This document shows, in pieces, positions 63,911 through 64,000 of a stretch of DNA of 64,000 bases. The first letter of the stretch is position 1, and each line of letters starts with the position of its first letter. The notes under the pieces were generated by a model. The model was given only the letters and a program-made list of their open reading frames with translations, was not told where the DNA came from and did no database searches. The position numbers were made by a program, and so were the translations under genes. The stretch covers positions 64,255,811-64,319,810 of the forward strand of contig OZ026522.1 of assembly GCA_964019695.1 (NCBI GenBank). The letters run 5' to 3'. Source of the stretch: Loripinus fragilis (lineage: Eukaryota; Mollusca; Bivalvia; Lucinida; Lucinidae).

Positions 63911-64000
63911 TCATTGAGAGAGCCTTCTTATCCAAGTCTACTCTTTGAGCAAATGTCATTTTCGGTTGCATTTTCTGGCTGGCATTTAAAGTACGGTGTA

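Overview
The window is eukaryotic: AT-rich, with long introns, GT-AG splice sites, tRNA-derived SINEs, a non-LTR retrotransposon and very many short foldback elements. The repeat types (elements bounded by AGCTCACCTGAG or ATACCCCGCCAC with CCGT-rich heads, and SINEs with a TTGACTGGGACGTAAAGAATCAAA tail) suggest a lophotrochozoan, most likely a bivalve mollusc. That placement is inference from repeat style and protein similarity, not a database match.

One protein-coding host gene is recognisable. It is a furin-like proprotein convertase (subtilisin/kexin, peptidase S8B) on the + strand. Eleven exons lie between 13148 and 63910. All ten junctions are GT-AG and phase-compatible, and the exons sum to 1920 nt (639 codons plus stop). 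The Asp, His, Asn and Ser catalytic residues are present, with the same spacing as human furin (41, 101 and 73 residues). The signal peptide, prodomain and first residues of the catalytic domain are not in the window and must lie upstream of 1 or in exons I could not find before 13148. A 39-nt cassette-like microexon (55988-56026) adds an acidic insert to the P domain. The last exon carries a Thr/Pro/Arg-rich tail with no Cys-rich domain or membrane segment visible.

Layout. 1-13147: intergenic or 5' intron. It holds a GGGATCCC minisatellite, SINEs (one nested in another), two arrays of the palindrome TTCTAGAA around a 1.7-kb terminal-inverted-repeat element, and hairpins. 13148-30130: the first intron (16.9 kb). 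It holds three minisatellites (one rich in TGAGTCA and AGACATGTCT), a 1.7-kb ATACCCCGCCAC element, SINEs, and a 5'-truncated non-LTR retrotransposon with one frameshift (about 22.1-25.5 kb). 30131-49397: exons B to G with introns full of MITE-like foldbacks, including a 1728-bp element with about 508-bp inverted arms and a 5-bp TAACA target duplication. 49398-63910: exons H to K, more foldbacks, a TTAA-flanked 507-bp element and further SINEs.

Apart from the convertase, the apparent reading frames are transposon-derived or lie in tandem repeats. The unusual content is the variety of mobile modules in one gene: families sharing hairpin cores under different termini, hairpins with a constant base and variable tip, and tandem arrays made of transcription-factor-like palindromes. 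Some insertions sit within 15-50 bp of functional splice sites.
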